NCBI GenBank assembly: GCA_012861695.1
Contig: JAAOOA010000127.1
Span: forward strand, 19,242,255-19,306,254
Direction of reading: 5' to 3'
Origin: Trematomus loennbergii
Taxonomy: Eukaryota > Chordata > Actinopteri > Perciformes > Nototheniidae
Length of the DNA: 64,000 bases
Below are positions 12,377 through 24,300 of the stretch, in pieces (positions within the stretch are counted from its first letter, which is position 1; every line of letters starts with the position of its first letter). The notes beneath the pieces are model-generated. The model did no database searches. It worked only from the letters and a program-made list of their open reading frames with translations, and was not told the DNA's origin. A program made the translations under genes and the position numbers.

Positions 12377-15300
12377 TTAGGGTTTTCTGCGCCTGTTGAA
12401 GAAGAAAGTTAAATCAAATACTGTGCTGAATATGTGATTGTATGTCTTAAAGTGATTTAGATGACAGCTTACTTGGTGATCCCCTGATGTGTGTAGCCAG
12501 GTCCCATGTTGGATCCAGCCCTCATCTCCAAAGCCACAGAACACTGCGAACAAAACAAAGATTAGGACCCAGATCTCCTCTGGAGTTTTTCTCATTAATC
12601 TAAAGCAGGGGTTTTCAAAGTGTGGGACCCACTGAGATAACTTAGACTAAAGTTAACTATCTGAACACGAAGAGAGTCCTTTACCTGACTGAGCCTCTGT
12701 CTGACAGGAGAGCTCTCCTCCACCCTTGTTGTAGAAACATCTTCTTATATCCGTTAGCGCAGCTAGCACCAGATGCTAATAACAACAACAGCAGCTCTCT
12801 CTCTCTCGCTCGCTCTCTCTCACTCCCGCTCTCTCCCTCGCACTCCCGCTCTCTCTCACTCCCCTCTCCTCACTCCCCCGCTCTCTCACACTCCCGCTCT
12901 CTCTCACTCCCGCTCTCTCACTCCCTCTCTCTCTCTCTCACTCCCGCTCTCTCTCGCACGCGCGCGCACTCCCTCTCTCTCGCACGCGCACTCCCTCTCT
13001 CGCACGCGCGCGCACTCCCTCTCTCTCGCACGCGCACTCCCTCTCGCAGGCGCACTCCCACTCCCTCTCCCTCTCGCTCTCGCACGCGCACTCCCTCTCG
13101 CTCTCCGCACTCGCACTCCCACGCGCACTCCAGCACGCGCACCACTCCCACTTCCCCACTTTGGCTGTGAGCTGCGGGCGCCTGATAAGCCAACACAGCC
13201 CCCACTTTCATCACTTACAGCGCCCATCGTACAGGGCAAATGTAAAGTGTAACCGGGGTGAAAGGGTGTTACCTTGACTTAATTACGAATGTTGTCAAGG
13301 CCGAAAATTAGGATGAGCACCAACGGTCAAAAATGTTTTTTGCAAGACTTCCTTATCCAGGGTTCATATACTTTTTCATCAATGATTTTCAATGACTTCT
13401 CCATGACCTTTACCTCATTTTCCATGACCAAAAGAAAATTCTTTCATGTGGCTAGCAAGCGCAGCCTCGCCCATATTCGAAATATCGAATATTTTACAAC
13501 ACAGTTTGCATTTAGCACGTCTTGGTCAATGTATTTTGATAACCACAATTGCTACTTATCCTTTAGAAGCCATACATTGTTGAAACTGCATTTCCCTGGC
13601 ATCTTGGCAGCCTTATATCAAATAGTAGCTCCTACAGGCTAAAGCCACTGTAGACTAGAGGGCTGATTGTAAACATCTCTCACCAGCTAAATACTGCGAC
13701 AGTTGCCATTTTACGTTTCATTACTGTACAGTATTTATTATCATTATAGTATTACTATTTCGGCGATTGGATAAAATATAAATTATATGTGATGCAACTT
13801 TAGTTATATTTCCATGACTTTGGGAAAAATATTGTCTTCCATAACTTTTCCAGGGCCTGGAATTTACATTTTGAATTTCCATGACTTTTCCAGGTTTTTA
13901 ATGATCGTACGAACCCTGCTTATCATGTATGATTTATTAGTATTGGATTGTTGTTGAGCTGCTACAATATTTAAAAAACAATTTTATTGAAGTTTAAAGT
14001 GAATAATGGAGAAAAGAATCATGCATAAACCCTAATGATAATTTGTAGCGCCTAAGTGGGTTAATTATGATACAATTATCATAACATTTTCTAATATAAC
14101 AGGAGAACATCTGCCTCTATGCAAACTTAAATCAATCCCATCATCCATCTGGTTCCTAAACCAAGACACACATGCAATGGAGGTTTATTTGATTAATTAT
14201 AAAAATTAATAAATATAATCATCCTACCCTCGTCTCCACATCAGTCCACGATCCATCTGTTTGCTCTCCTCTGGCAGGTGCTCCCTCTGAAGACTTTCTT
14301 TTGAGCCTTCAGACACAAATGTAAAGTGACATTAATGAAACATCATTTATAACACCTGGCTAATCTGCAGCTGATAACTGGCTGTCGGCTGATACCTGGG
14401 GACGGTGGTGAGCTCCTGTCTCAGCGTCTCGATGTCCGTGAACTGGACAGACTGTCCTCCTCCTCGGGTCTTAATAACCTCCCCCTGAAAAACGAGAGAA
14501 AATACGAGGTAATAGCCCATAATGATTCGTAAATACACAAGAGCGGTGACTTAACAAGTGCAGCATATGGTATGTCTAAAATCTGTTAAATTGACCACTG
14601 CTTTGCTTCATGCAAACAACTCTTGAGTTTTCACGTGCCACAGGCTGGCTTCTTTGGGTATTTACAGATCAGACACCTTTCCTTTTCGAGAAATAAGGTT
14701 ACAGAACAATTAGACAGATCTAGTGGATAAAGATTTGGAAAGGCCAACTATTAAACTAATCTGAATTTAATTGTTGCATTGTAATAACGCCCACCACATC
14801 ACTGTAGCAACCCAAAGCCTTACATCAATGCCGGTTCTTTACCTGCGCGTTTTCTTTTCTTTTTTTAAATCAGAAAAAAATAAAATGCAAACAGCTTAAG
14901 CAGCTCCCACTGTGACTAAGATGATGGAAAACACTCACTTTTGATAAGTTAAACCAAAACAACCTGTGGTAATATTCTAGAAGTCATCACAATCACTGCC
15001 ATTCGTTTCAATTTGCCATTCGGTGCCAACCTTTGATTTATATCTTTTTTAAATTGCAGTGTACTGACCTTAATAAGTTGGGTCTGTATCTCTCCGTCAG
15101 AAGCGACCTCTTGGTGCGTCAACACGTATCGGTCACACTTGGACAGGGCCTTCTCACTGGGGGTGGACACCTGGATGGCGTTGGGGATGACGGGCTGCAG
15201 AACTGTCCCCAGGTCGATGCTGGAGGAGGGCTTATGGTCCACCCACTTCTCTCCGCCGGCTGAGCGGGAGCGGCGGTGCAGCGCCCGCACCGGGTGGTCG

Positions 15301-18300
15301 TCTACAGAGCAGAAAAACATTAAGTACCTTGGTGTCCATCTTAGATAATACACTCAGCTGGAGGGTGCATTTTCAAGATCTGTGCTCTAGACTTCAACAG
15401 CGATTGTATTTTTGTGTGTAGACTCTGGGCTTACAGAGTCGAGCCGAAGTCCATGTTAGTGTTTTATCATGCAGTGTTAGAAAGCCTGGTATGGTAACTT
15501 GACTGTGCAGTCAGTCACAGATCGCTCGCCTGGTACAGACTGCTATGAAAATGATGGGGTCAAAAAACATCCATCTCTCCAAAACATACGAGCAGTCCAT
15601 TATTAGACAGGCACAAACATTTGTCTGATCCCCCCAGAATTCCAGCTCCTACTGTCACATGTAATGTAATATAATATACTTTTAAATGTTGGCCATGAGG
15701 GTTGTGCAATAGGTCGCCATTGTCAGTATGTGAGTCTGTGTATTGTGTTTGTTCAACCGGTGTATGAGTGATGATGTGTGTATGTATTTTAATGCGGAAC
15801 TGCAGGACGGAGTCCAGAACAAATGTCCTTACGGGGACAATAAAGTATATCGTATTAAAGAAAGAAGAGTAAGAACATACAAATAACAGCAAATGATCCA
15901 TCGTGACTTGGATAATTGTTTGAGATGTTGTAAGAATCTACATTCAGGGAATAAGAGTAGGTTTTGCACTGCGATTTTTAAACCAGCTTTGCCTGCTTAG
16001 TGTGTCACCTCACTTTATTGGTGACTTCTTTTTGCCCCGTGTCCCCTATTTTAATATGTTCCTCTTGGGTGCATGCTTTCAATCTGGCACCTGATAGCGT
16101 TAACTTTGAACAGGTTCCCGAAGAAAGGGAAATTGCTTCTGCAGATACAGACCCTGCAACACACTTCTAGTGGTTCATAAGAGCTACCTTTAGAGGGATT
16201 GCTGAATCTATGCATAGATATATAGCCTGATTTCAGACCGTAACTGTAACACCTCAAGCTGCTTCCTGTAGCTGACTCACTGACCCTGTAGCTTCTCTCA
16301 ATATAGTCTAAATCATCTTTAGGGGAGTGGGCCTCGGCCTCTTCCTCTTCCTCTTCTCTAGGCAGGAACAGAGCTCTTCTCCGGGCCCGACTGGATGGGG
16401 GGCCGGCGGGGGACGGGGCTCTGCTGGTGGGGCTCTGCTGGATGGGGCTCTGCTGGACGGGGGTCTGCTGGCTGGGGGGCCGCGGGGGGGGCTCTGCTGG
16501 CTGGGGGGATGGCGGGGGACGGGGCTCTGCTGGCTGGGGGGACGGCGGGGGACGGGGCTCTGCTGGGAGAATGATAACCCTGCCTGCTGTCCTGGGCCGC
16601 CCGCTGCTCCCATGTAGAGACGCCGTTAGCCACAGACAGAGAGGCGCTGCTGCTGGGGACGGGGCAGGAGGGCCGGGGGTTCATCTCTACTTCCTCAACT
16701 CTAGTGGCACTGACTGGCTCTGGATCTGTCCTGACATAGGGAGACTCTACAGGCCTCTGGGTGGCAACATGGGAAGACTGCACAATGACATACATGCATA
16801 CAGTTAGTACAAAGAAATCACAGGAGATAGAAATGTTACAGTAGCTGGAAGTATGGAGCAGCAACAGAAACATGCACAGATAAAGTAACAAAGTACAACA
16901 GCCTAATGCTGCGTTCACACCGGACACGATGCGAATATTCGCTTCGCTCTAATCGCATCGCTCTAAATGCTCGAGTTTCACCGCGGCTGTCAGCTGTGTT
17001 TACTCGCATCATTCAAACAAGACGCGCTGGCTCGGGGGCTACAACTACAACAAAATGAACATATTTTACCGTGATTAAATTGTAATACGTCCACACTCAT
17101 AACAACGGCCTACAGAAATAAATAAACCAGCGACTGTATTCGTCATGACACAGGCAGTCTGTGGTTTGTACTTGTTTAACATTTGTCTAGTTTCTGAACA
17201 GATATGAGGAGCTGTGAGCTCTGAGTGCTAACAGCTGATGTTTTGTGGTTCTACGTCAGTGACGGCAGGCTGAGATCCTCACCGCTGATTGGCTACCGCG
17301 AGATCGCATCACGGGAATTTGACGCTCGAGTTGAAAAAAATTGAACTCGAGTGGTTGTCGTGGCCCCCTCCAATCGCGTAATGCTCGCCGTCCGAGCGAA
17401 TTCGCGTCTGTCCGCATCGACTTTACATGTAATCGCGCCGCCCCCAACATCGCATCGCGTCCGGTGTGAACGCAGCATAAGAATACTCTCTACCTTTGTA
17501 GTAGAATTGATCTGGATTTGGTTGAGACTGCGAGATAGGGTCATCTATTTTTAAACCGCGACAATAAGCTGATCACCCAATTACATTTACACCAGCAGTT
17601 TAGTTGGGATAATCCTTTTAGCGATGTGATTATTGTATGCGCAAAAATGCTAAAATCTGCATACTTATATTTTATATATATATAGAGTTTTTGCCTTAAA
17701 ACAAAATTATTTTATTTTATTATTTTTGCATTTTCTATAAATTCTTTTTTAGCTGTACATTTTTTAGCTGTAAATTGAATTTTCTGAGATTAAAGATCTG
17801 GTATACATCATCGGTTGATAAACACTGAAAATAATTCTTAGTTTTACCCCTTCTCCAATGCAACTCAACATGACTTTGTACTGCACTTACATTGGGATTA
17901 GTTAGTCATGTTAATCTGGTAAGAAAGGTATTAGTTTCAGGGAAAAGCTGAAGGAACATCATTTTGTTAAACCGTCAACCCTAACTAACAATATTAAGTC
18001 AACATAAATAAATCAACAGCTATGCAGACGCTCTAGATGTGCATCGCTATTACAACATACAGGGACAGGTGAGGGCGAGGCGGATCTCTTGGCGGGGAGG
18101 CGCTCCTCTCTGGAGGGTCTCTGGAAACGTTCCTCTCTGGAGGGAATCTGAAGGCGGTCTTCTCTGGAGGTCTCTGAGGAAGTTCCTCTCTGGAGGGTCT
18201 CTGAGGCTGCGTCTGGCGCGGAGGAGGATCAGGACGACCTGAAGTCTTGCTGTCCGTCACGATGGCTTTGAGCTGCTTCAGCTTCTCGTCTTTCACCCAG

Positions 18301-21300
18301 AGCTTGTTCTGCATCTCCAGCTGCATCGCGTTGACGCGTCGGTCCTGCGCAGCACGAGGGATAAAGTGAAAGTTAAACACTCATTGTATAAATGAACAAT
18401 GGAAAAGTTGAGACAGGACAAACAAAACTGTATATTCTTTTTTTAAGACCAAACTGTCTAATCTTACATGTTATTGTATCTCCTTTGATCTTTATGATGC
18501 ATATTTAATGATGTGCCCTCACGTAACGTCCACACGGCTCCGTCGCGTTGAAGCTTGCCGGTAGGCGTGTCTGGTGCGCGACCAACAACCAATCACATTA
18601 ATCTCCCGCCCCGGACACACAAGCACGCGGTTTGATTGGCTAGCGCTTGTACTGGCATATGATTTGATTGGCTAGCGCTTCCGTCGACGCTTGAAAAGTT
18701 GAACTCAACTTACGAAGCGAGCAACGGAGGCAAAGCGACGGAACCACAATGCAGTTCGGCAAAGCTCAACGTCACCTCATTCAAAGTGAATGGGAAGCGT
18801 CTCCGGTGAAGCACGCGACGGAGCCGTGTGGACGTACCGTTACTGTGATAAGTGCATTTTGAAATGCTAAGCTGACCCCTTCTCTTGTCCTCTACATTTC
18901 ATTGCATCATTGACCCCGTTAGCCCTCATATGACTGAGTAAGGAAACCGATAAGAGGAGTAACTCACACATTCTTTCTCCCACTTGTACTGGGTATCCGT
19001 CACAACGCCGTTGAGGCGCTGCTCCATGCGTCTCTTCTCTGACTGCTCCCTCTGCAGCCGCTGCTCTCTGGTTTCCAGCTCAGTCTGCAGAGAACGCTTG
19101 TCACCCTCATAGATTTTAGTGGTTTTCTGCAGGATGTCAATCTGGAAAGAAGCCATATTGGATGTTTAAAACACTGAGCAAATATCGACGAAACAAATCA
19201 GATATTTCAGTGAGGTTTCAGTGTGTTCTGTCACCTTGTGTTCTTGCATCTTGTTTTTCTTCTCCAAGCGCTCGATCTCTGCCCTGCTGTTCTGGAGGAT
19301 TCTGTCCAACTCCACCAGTTTGCCATTTTGCTCATGAATGAAATTGTCTTTGGATATTTGGCTGTTGTCCAGATCCTGAAGCATTGACTTCATCCTGTTG
19401 GCTAAAACAAAACAAAGGAGACAACATGAGAGGCAAGACAAGAAATCACAATTTTAAAAACAGAGAAAGACATTAGATGAGGGTTGAGCTAGTTTGTCAG
19501 CGGGCACCTGCTTCGTTGTAATCGTCAATCATCATCTGCCTGACCCTGTGTCTGTTCTGCAGGGCTTCCATCAGCCGGGGCAGCGTGATGTCATCGTGGG
19601 GGTCAGTCAGCTCACAGGAGGGGAGGGGGGGGAGGCTGTGCGCCAGGTGGTTTATAACAGAGGTCAAGTCTAAGGGAAAGAAAAATTATTTACACAACTG
19701 CGTTTTCTTTGTTCATAATTTACAATAATAGGGTTTCTCTTTAAGGTGTAACAATGAGAAATAGTGTGATAAAGTTTGACATGATTCATTTAAATAACTC
19801 AATGTACTGTATATACTCCATTCTGTTTAGATTCCCGTTCATTAAAACAAAGTATTTCCTAATTGAAAATTATTTGAGAACAAATATATATTGATTTCTC
19901 TTATGTGGCTCGTCTTAAATGATGTCAACATTATTCCCTAGCAGAGTGTCAATGTCAGATTCACCATAAACGGTGCATAACCCACCTCCCCCTAGCGGAC
20001 CACACGCTCGTCCAGCTTGCGAGACAGTTCCTCCTTGAAGGCCTGGTTTCTATGGCGACGCCCCGGGGTGAAGCCAGATGGGTCGGTCCACTGGCCGAGC
20101 CACCTCCACCTCCTGGGTCATCTCTGCAAAGCGCATCACCAGCTGGACGAAAAGAGCGCATCTCCTGAGTGTCAGCGTTCATTCGAATAACGTACAGGAC
20201 ACAGTGAGGCTGCAGGAGGAACTTACCAATGTTTCCTCGTAGTCGTCAGCTTTGGGGTTGACATGGACAACCATTCTGACTTTGCCCTCTCCGTCAAAGT
20301 AGTTCTTGAACAGATGGGTCACTTTAGAGTCTCTGTAGGGGACCATCTGTAGAGAAAACATACCTCTATGATTCATCAGTAAAAAGGATGACAGCATTCA
20401 GCTTTAATCTGCTGGTTCATACCCTGTTTGTGCCGAACAGCTGGTTCTCTCGAAGAACCTCCATGCAGGTCCGCAGATTCAGCAGAGACTGATTGATGTT
20501 ACCTGCGAGGTGATAATGTTGTTAGATCTCACAGGTAATCCAGCCACCAGCAATAGTTATGGTTTCTCTCTGCGTTAACAAACCTGCTTCCCGTACACGA
20601 GTGCCTTCTGCCCCCGTCCTGCCGGTGCGCTCACTTCCTGCCAGGTCCACCAGGCACAGCTGGCTCACAGTCACCTGGTTTTTATCCTGAAGAAACGCAA
20701 TCAAAAAAGCACTTCAGTATCAAAATTGTTTATAATCAGCGTCAGGAGTGAATTGTATGTAACAAAGAAATCACAAAATGCATTTAAAAATTGAATTCAG
20801 TTACTGAGTAAAGGAAGTAATCAAAATGCAAGTAAATACAAAAAGAGTTACATACAAATATAGTATTTTTGTAAAAACCTTATATGTAGAACATAACATT
20901 CATTGTTTTGCCCTCTACCATCTTGATTTAATAATATTTAAGCACTTTTTCTACAAGTTTTGACAGCAATAGGTTGAGAACTGTTAAACGTTCTCGTTAA
21001 GTTCGTTTTTTTTTTTTTAAAGGACGTTTCAGGTTTCTGTCCAGTGTAAAACATTTGTTATAGAGTATAAGGTTACATTGCTTTGATTAAGTAATAAACA
21101 TTAGTTTTCAGATTCAGCTGACCTGGAGAATGTTGTCGCCGTCTGCATCGAGAGGAGCCTGAGCCAGTTTAACGATGAGCACGCTGTGGGAGCGGCTGGA
21201 CTCTCTGTTCAGACGAGTGTTCGCCACCTTCCTCTTCTTCTGACCTGGAACAACAGAGTATAGACAACTTTTCAACCAGTTTCAGGTACTGTGAACGCTT

Positions 21301-24300
21301 TTTAAGCACAAAATTCTTAAATGAGCTGCTCAGAGAGAAGATTAAATATGATCACTTCCTGGCCAGAGCCGACCCGGAGGCCAGCAATGCCAGGTCAGTA
21401 AAATCCAAAATCATCAGTGCAATTTGTTCCTACATTTTTCTTTCTTTATTCCCATAACTGTGACTATAATTTCTGACGACTTACCTCTCCAGAATACTTG
21501 AAACGCCTCCTCAGCAGACTTCACTTCCACCTCCATGCAACCAGCCACGTACATGTTGTGATTCTGATCCTCTCGGAGAATTTTAGACTGAGGTGGTCTA
21601 CATTGAGAGCATAAAAGTGTTACTTACTGACAATATGCAATTTCAGTTTCATGCAACAGATCATCAAACATGAAAGGGGGGGGGGGGATAAATGTTGCTT
21701 GATTTCAGCCATGAGGAAACAATCAGTGACAATCACTAAGCGACATACAAAGCAGCAGACAGCAGGTTTAGGGACATTCAGGAGTGTTGCCATAACAGAG
21801 ACTACAAGCAGCAGCGGGGTGATCTAATGGTTCATAAGACTAAATAACACTCATCCACACTGGAGACATTCGCTGGTGCAGCCGCTCCGTCAATACACTT
21901 CCTGGGTAGGACTGAGTAACAAACCTTCATTTCATCATCATTGACCAAAAGTGTCTGAAATTTGCCAATTCTCATATGAACACTTATGAGCTTTTAACTT
22001 GTTCTTCAAATCAGACCATTTTATTTGAATTAAAGTTGAAAGTATTGAATCATAGCAAAGTACTTTGTTCGGCTGTTTCTAATCATTTCAGAACTTTGTC
22101 TTTAGGATTGCAACATATGATTATTACTTGAACTTGCCATTAACATTTGATTAGTAAATGTTGTGAATCATTTAATAAACAAATTATACAGTATTTGTTT
22201 TTTTGTCTCAAATCCGGCCTTGGTCCTGGTTCACTAAATAACCCATTTAAATGTATTAAGTATAAGACGTTTCCATGACATGGTCAAAAATGTCTCCGGT
22301 GTTGACGAGGTTCTATTGATAAACTAAACTAGACAGATTGTTGTGTGACAGGGAGATCGGGCTACTATCTGGTGGTGTGCGAGTATTCACTGGTCACATA
22401 CATGAACTCAGTGTTCTGGCGCACAGGTGTGCCTCCACCATGCCACCTAGTAAAAAGAAAAATACAGGAATTGCCTTCCAGCTACTTCGAAGAAAGCGCT
22501 AACCTGTAAATATAACATTTGAATGTCTCGGACTCTGATGAATAGTGCATTAGCATCAAGTTTAAACTGTTCTGGCTTTAAATGCATGTTTATATATCTG
22601 AATGATGTTGCTTTTACTTCAAATGTCCTGTACTCACTTTGGTTTGATTGCATCCTCCTGATTTTCCTCCAGAAGGTCATAGATGTAGTTGTTGTAGATT
22701 TCTATGTAGGAGACGAACACGGTGTAGCTGCTGTCCTCATCCACAGCGTCGGTTTTATAAGCCTCCTCTGACTTGATCATGTCAGCAATTTCAGGATCTT
22801 TTTGTCTGAAATCAGAGCAGTGACTCACATGTTATACATCAGTTACACTGTAGCAGGACGCTGGTGTCTAACAGGACTTTGACTTACCTGGAGGAGGAAG
22901 ATGAAGATTTAGGAACAGGCATGTTGTTTTCCCGCCTCTGGCGCTCCAACAAAGCATCGACTTCATTCTGGACCTCCAAGCCATTTTTTTCATCAGTCTT
23001 GAAAACCTAAAAAAACAAAACCCAGGAGTAATTCAATTGGGTAAATAAGCTGAAATTAGAAATGATTTACTGATTTTCAATTGTTTAGGCAGCCTACTAT
23101 TAGTTAAAGCAATTGTATTTACTTTATTAGTGTTCGTACAACAGATGATCAACACTGTTCTTGAATGTTTACTTACATATCTTTTGGCCTGGTAGGGTCC
23201 TATACTGTTGAAGATCATGTCAAGTGAGCGAGGGAGAAGACCACCCTGGCCCGGAGAGCCAGTCATAGTGAATGTCTTCCCTCTCCTGTGACCCCGTACG
23301 TGAAGAGCAGACCTGCAACAACAAGGCAAAATTGCACTTATTTTGTATTCAAATGAGGCAGCTGGCAATAGTTAAACTGTTATTATTTAGTAAAAATGTG
23401 TTTTCTTCTGAAGCTGGCCAGTTCTCTTACCATTTTTTCCATGGATGAGGTCATCAACAAGAGGTTTGGCCACATGCTCAAACAGCTCTATCTGAGTTAT
23501 TGACAATCCAAATACTTTTTTGAAGGAATACTGAGTCTGGGAAGCAAAAGAGAATGGAACATTTGAGGGGAACTGTATTACAGTAAAGAATATGGCTGAC
23601 TTCATCATATTGGTTTTTAACAAATTGCATTAGAACACTCGTTTCTCAAAACTTCCGAAACATTTCACATGTGCCATTTATGTGTTTTTTAATCAATCTT
23701 GACAAACAATGGCTAAGACATATAAGACTATGGCAACATAGACCATACTTATAATACAATGTATTGTTTGTTTTTGGCTTTTTATGGGTTTCTTTTACAA
23801 TAAAAAAAGCAGACTATGACAGGCTGAATGCTTTAAAACCAAAATTAGACAGGTTTTAATTTACACGTTGTGTAAAGGACAAGACATTCCTTAGCTTAAT
23901 AGCAGGAAAACAATGGGTGAGAAAGCACAACTACTCCGGGTTCAAAATGTCCGTTACCTCTTTGTATTCTCCATTGCGGTTTGTTTTGAAGCCTTCAGGG
24001 GCGTGCAGCTGGATGGTGGAGCTGCTTATAACCTCGATGCAGCACTCCTCATCCTCCAAACCCAGGGGCCGTACACGACAGTACACCTGAGCAAAAGCAC
24101 AGGAGGAGGACATGTTCAGTTGCACTGATTTAATTCAATGTGCTTTATCGGCATGAGTGCAACAAAGCATCAAGTAATAATGAGATTAAAAAGGAAAAAA
24201 CGGAAGACAAACAAGAAAATACCAAACCTTAAAAAACATACTGGGTCTTCCCAACTGGCTGATGTGTTGATGCTTTTGATGTTTCATGTAAATACCTATG

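Noticed and set aside
12773..13252. Long overlapping open frames rich in Leu/Ser or Arg/Glu
   Set aside because: They are produced by the CT/CG-rich low-complexity tract on both strands.
16327..16807. Gly/Trp-rich open frames on the + strand
   Set aside because: Mirror frames of the GC-rich, proline-coding kif23 exon on the minus strand.
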